Source: DASTPP01 sp035762175 (lineage in GTDB: Bacteria; Myxococcota_A; Polyangia; Polyangiales; Polyangiaceae). From it: 40,307 nt of DNA. Below the pieces are notes generated by a model. The model did not search any database and was not told where the DNA came from. It saw only the letters and a list, made by a program, of their open reading frames with translations. Every line of letters starts with the position of its first letter. Positions within the stretch are counted from its first letter, which is position 1. The DNA is taken from contig DASTPP010000332.1 in NCBI GenBank assembly GCA_035762175.1, positions 1-40,307 on the forward strand, read 5' to 3'. Of this stretch, positions 8,563-17,055 are shown in pieces. Position numbers and translations under genes: made by a program.

Positions 8563-11500
8563 ATGAATAAAGGTGGGCCGCAGTTGGCAGAGACGCTCAA
8601 GCTCGAGCCCGCGCGTCCGGCGGCCGCGGGCACGCTCTCGGCCACGATCGAGCTGCAGACGCTGGGCGACGGCGACCCCGAAGAGGGCGAGCTCGTCGCG
8701 CGGCTCGCGGGCGCGCTGGCGCCTCATTACGAATTGCGCAGCAAGCTCGGCAGCGGCGGGTTCGGCTCGGTGTTCCGGGCGGTGCATCGCAACACGGGCC
8801 AAGAGGTGGCGGTCAAGGCGCTGCGCCCGCAGGGGGGGCGCTCGGCGCACGAGGCGGCCGCGCGCATCGCCCGCTTCGAGCGCGAGGCCGAGCTCTGCGC
8901 GGGGCTGCGGCACCCGAACATCGTGCGCCTGCTCGACCGGTCGGCGCAGGGGCCGGGGGGCGGGGGCGAGCGGGCGCCCGACGAGCTTTGTTACGCGATT
9001 TACGAGCTGGTGCCGGGCGAGACGCTGCGCGACCTGCTCGAGCGCGAGCGGCAGCTGCCGGTCGACCGGGCGGCCGAGCTGATGGGCCAGGTGCTCGACG
9101 CGCTGGCGACCGCGCACGCCAAGGGGGTCGTGCACCGCGACCTGAAGCCCTCGAACATCATGGTCGTGAGCACGGGCCTGACCGAGCACGTGAAGGTGCT
9201 CGACTTCGGGGTCAGCACGCTGACGCTCGAGGCGCGCGACACGGCCTTCCTCAACGTGACGCGCTCGCGCGAGATGGTCGGCACGCCGCGCTACAGCGCC
9301 CCCGAGCAGCTGCGCGGCGACGTGCCGACGACCAAGACCGACCTGTACGCCTGGGGCCTCGTCTTCCTCGAGTGCGTGACGGGGCGCAAGCCCATCTCGG
9401 GCTCGACGCTCGCCGAGATCTACCAGCAGCACCTGAGCCCCATCGAGATCCCCCTCCCTGACGTGATGGTGGGCCACCCGCTCGGCGACTTCTTGCGGCG
9501 GGTGCTGCGCAAAGACCCGGCGAAGCGCGCGGGCGACGCGGGGGCGCTCTACGCCGAGTTCCGGGCGCTGCCGCTCGGGGCGCTGGTCGGCGCGCTGCAG
9601 GGCGGGCGGGGCACGCCCGAGAGCTACGGCGACGACACGGTGACCTTCGTGTCGGAGGCGCGGCTGCAGCGCCGGCAGGTGACGGCCATCGCCCTCGCGC
9701 TGCGGCTCGTGCCGGCCGGCGAGCGCGCGGCGGAGGCCGACGCCTTCGACCCCATCTTGCAAGACCAGCTCAACCTGTGTCGCGACGCGCTGACGCGCTA
9801 CGGGGGCACGGTCACCGGGCAGCTCGGCGATCAGATCGTGGCGATGTTCGGCTACCCGAGCGCGAGCGACACCGACGCGCGGCGCGCGGTGCGCACGGTG
9901 CTCGAGCTGGCCGAGGGCGTGCGCGAGCGCGGCGCGCGGCTCGCCGGGGCGCACGGCCTCGCGCTCGAGCTGCGCGTCGGCATCCACACCGGGCCGGTGA
10001 CGGCGATCGCGGGCGAGGCGCCCGTCGGCATGACGCCGACCCGGGCGCTGAGCCTGGCGGCGGCGGCGCCGCCGAACGCGATGATCGTGAGCGCCGAGAG
10101 CCGGCGGCTGCTCGACCCGTTCGCCGAGTTCGAGGCGGGCGAGCCCGTGGCGGTCAACGGCCACGCGCGGCCGGTGCCGACGGCGCGCCTCCTGGGCGAG
10201 CGGCGCGGCGAGGCGCTCTCGTTCAAGCCGGGGCAGGCGGGCGCGCCCGAGCTGATCGGCCGGCGGGCCGAGCTCGCCGAGCTCGGGCGGCTCGCGGCGG
10301 CGCGCCGCCGCGGCGCCACGCTCGCGCTCGTCGTCGGCGAGGCGGGCGTGGGCAAGTCGCGGCTCGTGCGCGAGTTCTTGCTCGGCGAGCGGGCGCGCGG
10401 GCGCGCCGTGCACGAGTGCCGCTGCCTGGCCGAGCAGCGCAACAACGCGCTCTCGCCGATCTTGCCCATCCTCGAGCGGCGGCTCGGCCTCGACCGCGCC
10501 GACCCGCGGCGCGCGAGCGAGCTGCTGGTCGAGCTGCTCGCCGGCCACGGCCTCGACCCCGGGCGCTTCGCCTCGATCGTGTGCACGTGGCTGTCGTTGC
10601 CGCTGCCCCAGGGGTTCGCGCCGGCCTCGATGGCGCCCTACCGCCAGCGCGAGCTCTTGCTCGAGGCGCTGGTGGCGATTCTCTGCCGCCTCGGCGACGC
10701 CGAGCCGGCGGCGGTGCTGGTCGAAGATCTGCACTGGGCCGACCCGACCACGCTCGACCTCCTGGGCAAGCTGCTCGAGGCCGAGTTCGAAGGCGCCCCG
10801 CTCTTGGTCTGCACCGCGCGGCCCGAGTTCGAGCCGCCCTGGCCGGGCCCGGCCGTCGCCGTCTTGAGCCTCGACCGCCTGCCCCGCGAGGCCGCCGAAG
10901 AGCTCGCGAAGCAGGCCTGGGGCGGGCCCGAGGGGCCGCCGCTCGAGGTCTTGAAGGCGATCGTCGAGCGCGCCGACGGCATACCCCTGTTCGTCGAAGA
11001 GCTCGCCCGCATGCTCGCCGAGCAGAAGGCCGGCGGTTCGTCGGGGCTCGGGTCGATTCCGATTACGCTGCGCGACTCGCTCGCCGGGCGCCTCGACCGG
11101 CTCGGCGGCGCCAGCGTGGCGGTCGCGCGGGTCGCGGCGGCGCTCGGGCGCGAGTTCGACGGGGCCATCTTGTTCGCCACGGCCAACGCCGACGAGGCGA
11201 CGGTGCGCGACGCGCTCGAGCGGCTGACGCAGGCGAAGCTGCTCTACCGGCGGCGCCGGGTCGACGGCTCGAGCTACGTCTTTCGCCACGCCCTCTTGCA
11301 AGACGCCGCCTACGACAGCATGCCGGCCGACGTGCGCCGCCAGACCCACGCGCGGCTGGCCGAGGCGCTCGAGCGTCAGTTCCCCGGCTCGCCGCACAGT
11401 AGCGCGGCCGAGCTCGCCCGCCACCACGCCGGCGCCGGGGCCTTCGAGGCGGCCGTGCGCCACGGCGCCGCCGCCGCGCAGGCCTCGCTCGACCGGAGCA

Positions 11501-12675
11501 ACAACGCCGAGGCGATGGCGCAGGCCGCCCAGGTCGCGGCCTGGCTGCCCGAGCTGCCCGGGGGGGCGCGCGTCGACGCCGAGCTGCGCCTGAACGGCAT
11601 CGTGCTGCAGGCGCTGATGTCGACGCGGGGCTGGGCCTCGAGCGAGGTGCGAGAGCTGGCCGAGGCGTCGCGCGCGCTCTTGCCGGCCAGCCGCGAGAAA
11701 GAGCACACGGTCTCGACCCTCTTCGGCCTCTACATGCACTACCACGTCGCGAGCGACCGGGCGCAGTGCCGCCGCGTCGCCGACGAGCTGGTCGAGTTCG
11801 CCGAGCGCATCGACGACGGGGCGCTGCGCTCGGTGGCGGCCACGGCCAAGGGCGTCAACTTCCACGCCGAGGGCCGCTTCCTCGACGCCGAGGTCTGGCT
11901 CGAGCGGGCGCGCGCGCACTACGACCCCGCGCGCGACCGGCTGCAGGGCTCGGTCTTCGGCATGGATTGCCGGGTGTGGGCGACCGCCCAGCTCGCGCAG
12001 GTGCAGTGGGGCATGGGCCGCACGGCGCGCGCGTTCGCGCTCGCGCACGAGGCCATCGAGTGGGCGCGCGCGATTCAGCACGTGCCCTCGCTCGGCATCG
12101 GGCTGCTCTACATCAGCCAGATCTACCAGCTGGCCGGCGACCGGGCGGCCGTCCGCCAGAGCACGGGCGAGCTGCTCGAGGCCGCGAAGACCTACGGCCT
12201 GCCCGCCTTCGAGGGCTACGCCGCCACGATCGCGTCGTGGGCCGCCGGCGACCTCGAGGGCGTCGCGGCGATCATCGGCGTGCTCAAGTCGCTCAACTGC
12301 AACCTCATCTTGACCTACTACGGCTCGTTCCTGGCCGACATCGAGGCCGACGCCGGCAACGTGCGCGAGGCGATCGGGCACGTCGAGGCCTTCCTGGCGA
12401 TGGGCGCGGCCCAGGGCGAGCACGTGTTCGAGGCCGAGCTCTGCCGGCGCCGCGCCCTCTACGAGCTGCGCCTGCCCGAGCCCGACCTCGACGTCGTGCG
12501 CGGCGCGCTCGACCGCGCGCGCCGGCTCGCCCGCGAGCAGGGCATGTACCGCTTCGAGGCGGCGGCCATCCGCGAGTATCAGCGCGCCTTCGGCGAGAGC
12601 GAAGAGTTGTCCGACCGGTTGGCGAGAATCCACGACCTTGTCCCAGACCTCCAAGACGGACGCGTGATCCCATGA
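8563..12675 (+). CDS. TOMM-system-type Ser/Thr kinase - cyclase-like - ATPase - TPR fusion
   Basis: A 1370-residue fusion. Residues about 55-340 are a Hanks-type kinase: glycine loop LGSGGFGSVF, VVHRDLKPSN near 188-197, DFG near 213, SAPEQLRGD in the activation segment. Residues about 369-500 resemble class III nucleotide cyclases (RRQVTA, then GGTVTGQLGDQIVAMFGYP and ELRVGIHTGPV), but the first metal-binding Asp of the usual FxDLxGS segment is missing. Residues about 565-900 are an AAA/STAND ATPase with Walker A VVGEAGVGKS near 590 and Walker B AAVLVEDLHWAD near 717. The remainder is TPR-like helical repeats. This order matches, from memory, the family called TOMM system kinase/cyclase fusion protein. 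It overlaps the precursor gene by 4 bases (ATGA). The ATG at 8563 is chosen over 8515. Likely a signalling regulator of the cluster. Confidence 0.88.
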   Translation: MNKGGPQLAETLKLEPARPAAAGTLSATIELQTLGDGDPEEGELVARLAGALAPHYELRSKLGSGGFGSVFRAVHRNTGQEVAVKALRPQGGRSAHEAAARIARFEREAELCAGLRHPNIVRLLDRSAQGPGGGGERAPDELCYAIYELVPGETLRDLLERERQLPVDRAAELMGQVLDALATAHAKGVVHRDLKPSNIMVVSTGLTEHVKVLDFGVSTLTLEARDTAFLNVTRSREMVGTPRYSAPEQLRGDVPTTKTDLYAWGLVFLECVTGRKPISGSTLAEIYQQHLSPIEIPLPDVMVGHPLGDFLRRVLRKDPAKRAGDAGALYAEFRALPLGALVGALQGGRGTPESYGDDTVTFVSEARLQRRQVTAIALALRLVPAGERAAEADAFDPILQDQLNLCRDALTRYGGTVTGQLGDQIVAMFGYPSASDTDARRAVRTVLELAEGVRERGARLAGAHGLALELRVGIHTGPVTAIAGEAPVGMTPTRALSLAAAAPPNAMIVSAESRRLLDPFAEFEAGEPVAVNGHARPVPTARLLGERRGEALSFKPGQAGAPELIGRRAELAELGRLAAARRRGATLALVVGEAGVGKSRLVREFLLGERARGRAVHECRCLAEQRNNALSPILPILERRLGLDRADPRRASELLVELLAGHGLDPGRFASIVCTWLSLPLPQGFAPASMAPYRQRELLLEALVAILCRLGDAEPAAVLVEDLHWADPTTLDLLGKLLEAEFEGAPLLVCTARPEFEPPWPGPAVAVLSLDRLPREAAEELAKQAWGGPEGPPLEVLKAIVERADGIPLFVEELARMLAEQKAGGSSGLGSIPITLRDSLAGRLDRLGGASVAVARVAAALGREFDGAILFATANADEATVRDALERLTQAKLLYRRRRVDGSSYVFRHALLQDAAYDSMPADVRRQTHARLAEALERQFPGSPHSSAAELARHHAGAGAFEAAVRHGAAAAQASLDRSNNAEAMAQAAQVAAWLPELPGGARVDAELRLNGIVLQALMSTRGWASSEVRELAEASRALLPASREKEHTVSTLFGLYMHYHVASDRAQCRRVADELVEFAERIDDGALRSVAATAKGVNFHAEGRFLDAEVWLERARAHYDPARDRLQGSVFGMDCRVWATAQLAQVQWGMGRTARAFALAHEAIEWARAIQHVPSLGIGLLYISQIYQLAGDRAAVRQSTGELLEAAKTYGLPAFEGYAATIASWAAGDLEGVAAIIGVLKSLNCNLILTYYGSFLADIEADAGNVREAIGHVEAFLAMGAAQGEHVFEAELCRRRALYELRLPEPDLDVVRGALDRARRLAREQGMYRFEAAAIREYQRAFGESEELSDRLARIHDLVPDLQDGRVIP

Positions 12676-13385
12676 GCGCAAACCACGAAGCCCCCTTCCC
12701 GCAGCTTCGCACCGCCTACCTGCGGGCCATCGCCCGCGCCTGGCGCGACGACGCCTACTTCCGCCGGCTGCTCGAGGCCTCGCGCGTCGAGCCGCGCGGC
12801 GCGCTCACGATGCTCGAGCGCGACTTCAATTTCCGGTTCCCCTTCGACGTGAAGTTTGCCATCGACGACCGCGAGCGCCCCCGCTTCCGCCCCATCCTGT
12901 CGGGCGGCTGGTACGGCTTCGCCGACCGCTTCGACGTCGCCCTGCCGGCCCGGCCGGCCGACCCGGCCGACGCCGCGGCCGTGCTCGCGCGCTACTGCGC
13001 CGAGTTCCCCTCGCTGCTCGGCAAGGCGATCGAGGCCGACCCCTTCGTCAGCGCCCCCCCCGACTTCGCCGAGTTCGGCGTCATCACCGCCCGCCTGGTC
13101 GCCCTCGTCTGGGCCGACCCGGCCGTCGCCGGGGCGCTCTACGCGGCCGACGACGGCCGCGCCATCGTCCAAGACGCCCTCGACGTCGTCATCCCGTGGA
13201 ACTTCACCGTCAAGTTCGTCGAGGCCCCGGGCCCGAGCTCCGACCGCGACGACTACTGGAACACCTTCCCCCGCTCGGCCATCACCGTGCACCTGCCCGA
13301 GCGCCCGGCCCCGGTCGAGATCGAGCCCATCGCGCTCGCCGCGTACAACGACACCGGCGGCCAGTACCCGTTCACCTGCGGCTGA
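12672..13385 (+). CDS. TOMM/RiPP precursor with duplicated nitrile-hydratase-leader-like module
   Basis: A 237-residue protein between the kinase fusion (4-base overlap) and the YcaO gene (19-base gap). Two halves look homologous: AIARAWRDDAYFRRLL with FPFDVKFAID and FDVALPARP (residues about 20-95) correspond to ALVWADPAVAGALY with PWNFTVKFVEA and ITVHLPERP (about 143-213). Each half resembles an NHLP (nitrile-hydratase-like leader peptide) module. The tail after residue 218 is short and ends AYNDTGGQYPFTCG; its only heterocyclisable residues are Thr228, Thr235 and Cys236. From memory this resembles the BMA_0021/BMA_0022-type TOMM precursor family. The leader would be bound by the RRE of the next protein and the tail modified. 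The core assignment is inference. Confidence 0.8.
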   Translation: MSANHEAPFPQLRTAYLRAIARAWRDDAYFRRLLEASRVEPRGALTMLERDFNFRFPFDVKFAIDDRERPRFRPILSGGWYGFADRFDVALPARPADPADAAAVLARYCAEFPSLLGKAIEADPFVSAPPDFAEFGVITARLVALVWADPAVAGALYAADDGRAIVQDALDVVIPWNFTVKFVEAPGPSSDRDDYWNTFPRSAITVHLPERPAPVEIEPIALAAYNDTGGQYPFTCG

Positions 13386-13404
13386 GCCGGGGGCGCCCTC
13401 GCCC

Positions 13405-15678
13405 GTGACGGAGGCCGACGAGCTCGGGCGCGTGCTCCGCGTCGCGCCCCACCTCACCCTGGCGCGCCGCCCCGACGGGGGCGTCGCGTTCCTCGTCGGG
13501 GAGCGTGAGCATTACATGCTGCGCGGGGCCGAGGCCCTGGCGGTGCTCGAGCGGATCGACGGCGTTCGCAGCGTCGCGCGGCTGCTCGACGCGTGTGCCG
13601 AGCTGCCGCCCGAGCGCGTGCTGTACGTTCTCGGGCGGCTCGAAGCGCAGGGCTTCGTCGAGCCCGCGCGGGGCGGCGACCCCGCGCGGCACGCGTTCGA
13701 GGCGGGGCTCGGGGTGCGGGCCCCGGCGTCCGCCTTCGCGGCGGGTCGCGCGGCGGCGCCCGAGGCGTCCGTGTTCGCGGCTGGGCTCGCGGCGGCGCCC
13801 GAGGCGTCCGCGTTCACGACGGGTCTCGCGGCGGCGCCCGAGGCGCCCGCGGTCGAGCTGGCCGATGCGGCGGAGGCGGGCGGGGCGACGCGGGCGATGG
13901 CCGACGCCCTGCGCGCCGCCGGCTTCGAGCTCGCGGCCAGCGTGGGGCGCGGGGGCACGCGGGTGGTCGTCGCCGACGATTACCTCGCGCCCGACTGCGC
14001 CGACCTGGCCCGCGAGACGTTGCGGTCGGGGCGGGCCTGCTTTCTGGTCAAGCCGACCGGGCTACGACCCTTCATCGGGCCTTATTTCGACGGCGCCGAG
14101 GGGCAAGCCTGCCCCGTCTGCCTCGCCGACGCGCTGCGCGAGCAGCGGCCGGTCGAGCGCGTCGTGCAACAAGACGGCGAGCGCGGGCGGCCCGCGCCGC
14201 CCCGGGCCTCGATCGGGGCGAGCGTGGCCGCGGCGGCGAACCTCGCGGCGATCGAGCTGCGCGCCACCCTGGCGCGGCCCGGCCGAGCGGCGCCGCCGCG
14301 CCTGCGCGCCCTCGACTTTCCGCGCTTCGAGCTCAGCGAGCACCTCGTGCGTCGCCGCCCCCAGTGCCCCGCGTGCGGCGACGCGACGCTGCAGGCCGCG
14401 ATCGGCGAGCGGCCCCTGCGCCTCTCGCCCGCGCCGGTCGGCTTCGACGCCGACGGCGGCTCTCGCCGCGAGCCGCCGGCCGAGAGCTACGCGCGCCTTC
14501 GCCACCTGGTGAGCCCCTTGCTCGGCCCCGTGACGTACCTGCACCCGACGCCCGGCCGCCACGCGGGGTCGCAGCCCGTGTTCAGCTCGGGCTACCTCGT
14601 GGCACCCCAACGCAACGTCGACGCGGGGCGGTTCGACCGCCACTGCGCGGGCAAGGGGTGCACCGAAGAGCAGGCCCGCATGAGCGCGCTCGCCGAGGCG
14701 CTCGAGCGCTACTCGGGCACGTACCGCGGCGACGAGGCCTGCCGCTTCGCCAGCTTCCGCGAGCTCGAGGGCGAGGCCGTCCACCCGGATGCGCTGCAGC
14801 TCTTCAGCGCCGCCCAGCGCGCCGCGGGCTCGGCCCCGCCGTCGCTGCCCCCCGACGCCCGCATCGCCTGGACGCCCGCCTGGTCGCTCGGCGGACGCCG
14901 CCGCTGGGTGCCCCTGGCCTATTGCTACGCCGAGGCGCCGGCCCGGACGGGCGCGGCCTATTGCGCGCCCTCGTCGAACGGCAGCGCCGCCGGCAACTGC
15001 CTCGAAGAGGCGGTCTTGCAGGGCCTCTACGAGGCCGTCGAGCGCGACGCGGTGGCCGTCTGGTGGTACGGGCGCCTGCGCCGGCCCGAGGCCCGGGCGG
15101 GCGCGGCGCCTTCGGCCTACCTCGAAGAGCGCCGGCGGGGCTACGCGGCGCTCGGCTGGTCGATGTGGGCGCTCGATCTCACGCACGACGTGGGCCTGCC
15201 CGTGATCGTGGCCGTCGCTGTCCACGAGCCCAGCGATCGGCTGGCGCTCGGCTTCGGCGCCCACCACGATGCCGGCCTCGCGCTCCGCCGGGCCGCGTGC
15301 GAGCTCGACCAGGTGTTCGACCCCGGCGGGCGCATCAAAAGCCCGTGGGGCGAGCTGCGGGCTTCGGAGCTCGACTTCTTGCGGCCCGACCCCGGCGCCG
15401 CCCGGGTCGAGCCGCCCGGGCCGCGCGCTGGCCGAGACTTGAAAGATCTGATCGAGGCCTGGGCGCGGCGCCTCGAGGGGCTCGGGCTCGAGACGCTGGT
15501 CGTCGACAAGACGCGGCCCGACGTCGGCCTCGCGGTGGCGCAGGTCATCGTCCCGGGGCTGCGCCACCCCTGGCCGCGCTTCGCCCCCGGCCGGCTCTAC
15601 TCGGTGCCCGTGGCGCTGGGCCTGTGGCCGCGGCCGCCCGCCGAAGAAGAGCTCAACCCGCGACCGCTGCTCGTGTAG
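13405..15678 (+). CDS. RRE - E1-like - YcaO cyclodehydratase fusion (TOMM heterocyclase)
   Basis: A 757-residue protein. Residues 1-90 look like a RiPP recognition element/PqqD-like winged helix. Residues 110-148 are three 13-residue repeats (linker). About 165-345 is an E1-like/F-protein docking region with two CxxC pairs, CPVC near 236 and CPAC near 321, likely a zinc site. About 365-757 is a YcaO domain with ATP-site segments TEEQARMSALAEALERYSG near 420 and CLEEAVLQGLYEAVERDA near 533. YcaO enzymes use ATP to cyclise Cys/Ser/Thr side chains of a precursor onto the backbone, giving azolines. The C-terminus ends ELNPRPLLV rather than the full PxPxP of many cyclodehydratases. GTG at 13405 is the first start after the precursor stop. 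Strongly supports a RiPP cluster. Confidence 0.92.
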   Translation: MTEADELGRVLRVAPHLTLARRPDGGVAFLVGEREHYMLRGAEALAVLERIDGVRSVARLLDACAELPPERVLYVLGRLEAQGFVEPARGGDPARHAFEAGLGVRAPASAFAAGRAAAPEASVFAAGLAAAPEASAFTTGLAAAPEAPAVELADAAEAGGATRAMADALRAAGFELAASVGRGGTRVVVADDYLAPDCADLARETLRSGRACFLVKPTGLRPFIGPYFDGAEGQACPVCLADALREQRPVERVVQQDGERGRPAPPRASIGASVAAAANLAAIELRATLARPGRAAPPRLRALDFPRFELSEHLVRRRPQCPACGDATLQAAIGERPLRLSPAPVGFDADGGSRREPPAESYARLRHLVSPLLGPVTYLHPTPGRHAGSQPVFSSGYLVAPQRNVDAGRFDRHCAGKGCTEEQARMSALAEALERYSGTYRGDEACRFASFRELEGEAVHPDALQLFSAAQRAAGSAPPSLPPDARIAWTPAWSLGGRRRWVPLAYCYAEAPARTGAAYCAPSSNGSAAGNCLEEAVLQGLYEAVERDAVAVWWYGRLRRPEARAGAAPSAYLEERRRGYAALGWSMWALDLTHDVGLPVIVAVAVHEPSDRLALGFGAHHDAGLALRRAACELDQVFDPGGRIKSPWGELRASELDFLRPDPGAARVEPPGPRAGRDLKDLIEAWARRLEGLGLETLVVDKTRPDVGLAVAQVIVPGLRHPWPRFAPGRLYSVPVALGLWPRPPAEEELNPRPLLV
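13732..13848 (+). repeat. Three 39-bp in-frame repeats inside the YcaO gene
   Basis: Units 13732-13770, 13771-13809 and 13810-13848 encode AFAAGRAAAPEAS, VFAAGLAAAPEAS and AFTTGLAAAPEAP. They form an Ala/Pro-rich linker between the predicted RRE and the E1-like region. Confidence 0.9.
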
Positions 15679-15686
15679 GGGGCCGC

Positions 15687-16871
15687 ATGCGAAACGGCAT
15701 CGCCATCGTCGACGTCGACCGCCACGTGATGGAGCCGCTGGCCATGTGGCCCGAGTACCTGCCGGCGAAGTACCGCGAGTTCGCCCCCGATCTGCGGCCG
15801 ATGTCGCCGCCCGACGAGCCGCTCGCGCGGCGGCTCGCCCGGCTCGGCGACCACGCGCTCTTGCCGACGCCGCCGGTGGTCACCGTGGGCGGCAAGCCGA
15901 TCTGGCGCGGCGTCACCGAGGCCGGTTACATCGAGGTGGGGCTGCGCGCCGAGGCCCACCGCCGCGAGCTCGTCGCCGCCGAGACCGCGGCGGGCCAGCT
16001 CGCGACGATGAACGAGTCGGGCGTCGACATCGCCGTGCTCTTGCCGACGTACGGCGGCTACCTCGTCTACGACGACGAGATCGACGCGGGCCGGTCGCGC
16101 GCCTACGCGTCGGCCTACAACCGCTGGCTCGCCGACCTCTGCCGCTCGAACCCCGCGCGGCTCAAGGGCGCCGCGCTACTCTCGCGCCACGAGCCCGGAC
16201 GCCTCGTCGAGGACCTCGAGGCGGGCCTGCGCGCGGGCCACCGCGCCGCGGTGCTGCGGCCGAACCCCGTCGGCGGCCGCACCCTCGGCGACCCGGCGCT
16301 CGAGCCCTTCTTCGCCGCCTGCGAAGCGAACGGCGTGCCGGTGCTCTTGCACGAGGGCGCCCACACGCGCGTCGAGACCGCCGGCGCCGCGCGCTTCACC
16401 ACGCACTTCGCCCAGCACGCCTGCTCGCACCCGCTCGAGGCGATGATGGCCTTCGTCGCCCTGCTCGAGGGCGGCGTGCTCGAGCGGCACCCCGGGCTGC
16501 GCGTCGCCTTCCTCGAGTCGGGCTGCGGCTGGCTGCCCTACTGGCTGTGGCGGCTCGACGAGCTCGAATACGCGCAATCGAGCAACGAGCTCGGGGGCCT
16601 GCTGAGCCGGCGGCCTTCCGAATACTTTCGCCGCCAGTGCTGGGTGGCCTTCGAGCCCGACGAGGCCCTGCTCGCCGCCTCGGTCGGGCAGATCGGCGAA
16701 GGGCGCGTCGTGTTTGGCACTGACTTCCCCCATGTTGACCACGACGCCGACATCGTCGCGAAGCTCTTCGCCGAGGGCGCCCCCCTCGGCGCCGCGACGC
16801 TGCGGGCCGCCCTCTGGGACAACCCGGCGCGCCTCCTCGGCCTCGACCCCGCCGCCCCGCCGCCCCCGTGA
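15687..16871 (+). CDS. Amidohydrolase family 2 (TIM-barrel metal-dependent hydrolase)
   Basis: A 394-residue cytosolic enzyme of the amidohydrolase_2 (ACMSD-like decarboxylase/hydrolase) superfamily. Landmarks: the N-terminal metal strand VDVDRHVMEP (residues 8-17; the usual DxHxH is replaced by DVDRH), VLLHEGAHTR near 218-227, and the C-terminal catalytic Asp segment VVFGTDFPHVDHD near 346-358, followed by NPARLLGL. It starts 8 bases after the YcaO gene, so it is almost certainly co-transcribed with the RiPP genes. It may act on the modified peptide or on a released fragment; an amidohydrolase is a dedicated processing enzyme in the bottromycin pathway, but that is only an analogy. Substrate unknown. 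Confidence 0.88.
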   Translation: MRNGIAIVDVDRHVMEPLAMWPEYLPAKYREFAPDLRPMSPPDEPLARRLARLGDHALLPTPPVVTVGGKPIWRGVTEAGYIEVGLRAEAHRRELVAAETAAGQLATMNESGVDIAVLLPTYGGYLVYDDEIDAGRSRAYASAYNRWLADLCRSNPARLKGAALLSRHEPGRLVEDLEAGLRAGHRAAVLRPNPVGGRTLGDPALEPFFAACEANGVPVLLHEGAHTRVETAGAARFTTHFAQHACSHPLEAMMAFVALLEGGVLERHPGLRVAFLESGCGWLPYWLWRLDELEYAQSSNELGGLLSRRPSEYFRRQCWVAFEPDEALLAASVGQIGEGRVVFGTDFPHVDHDADIVAKLFAEGAPLGAATLRAALWDNPARLLGLDPAAPPPP

Positions 16872-17055
16872 TCCGTCCGCGCGGGTGCGGGCATGGAGCG
16901 AGGGAAGCGGCGGTGGCGGGGCCGGGGGCCCCAGCAGCCGCCCGGGCGCCAACGAGCCGCGGCGCGAGGCGCGCCCCCACGCGGGGGCGAAGCGGCTCGG
17001 CGCGGCTCGGCGGCGCGGTCTTGGCTCGCGAGAGCACGATGCGGAGGATAATCAG

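Noticed and set aside
7612..12681. A 1689-residue open frame on the minus strand
   Set aside because: It lies antisense to the clearly conserved kinase fusion and is Arg/Ala/Leu-rich without motifs; long antisense frames are usual at this GC content.
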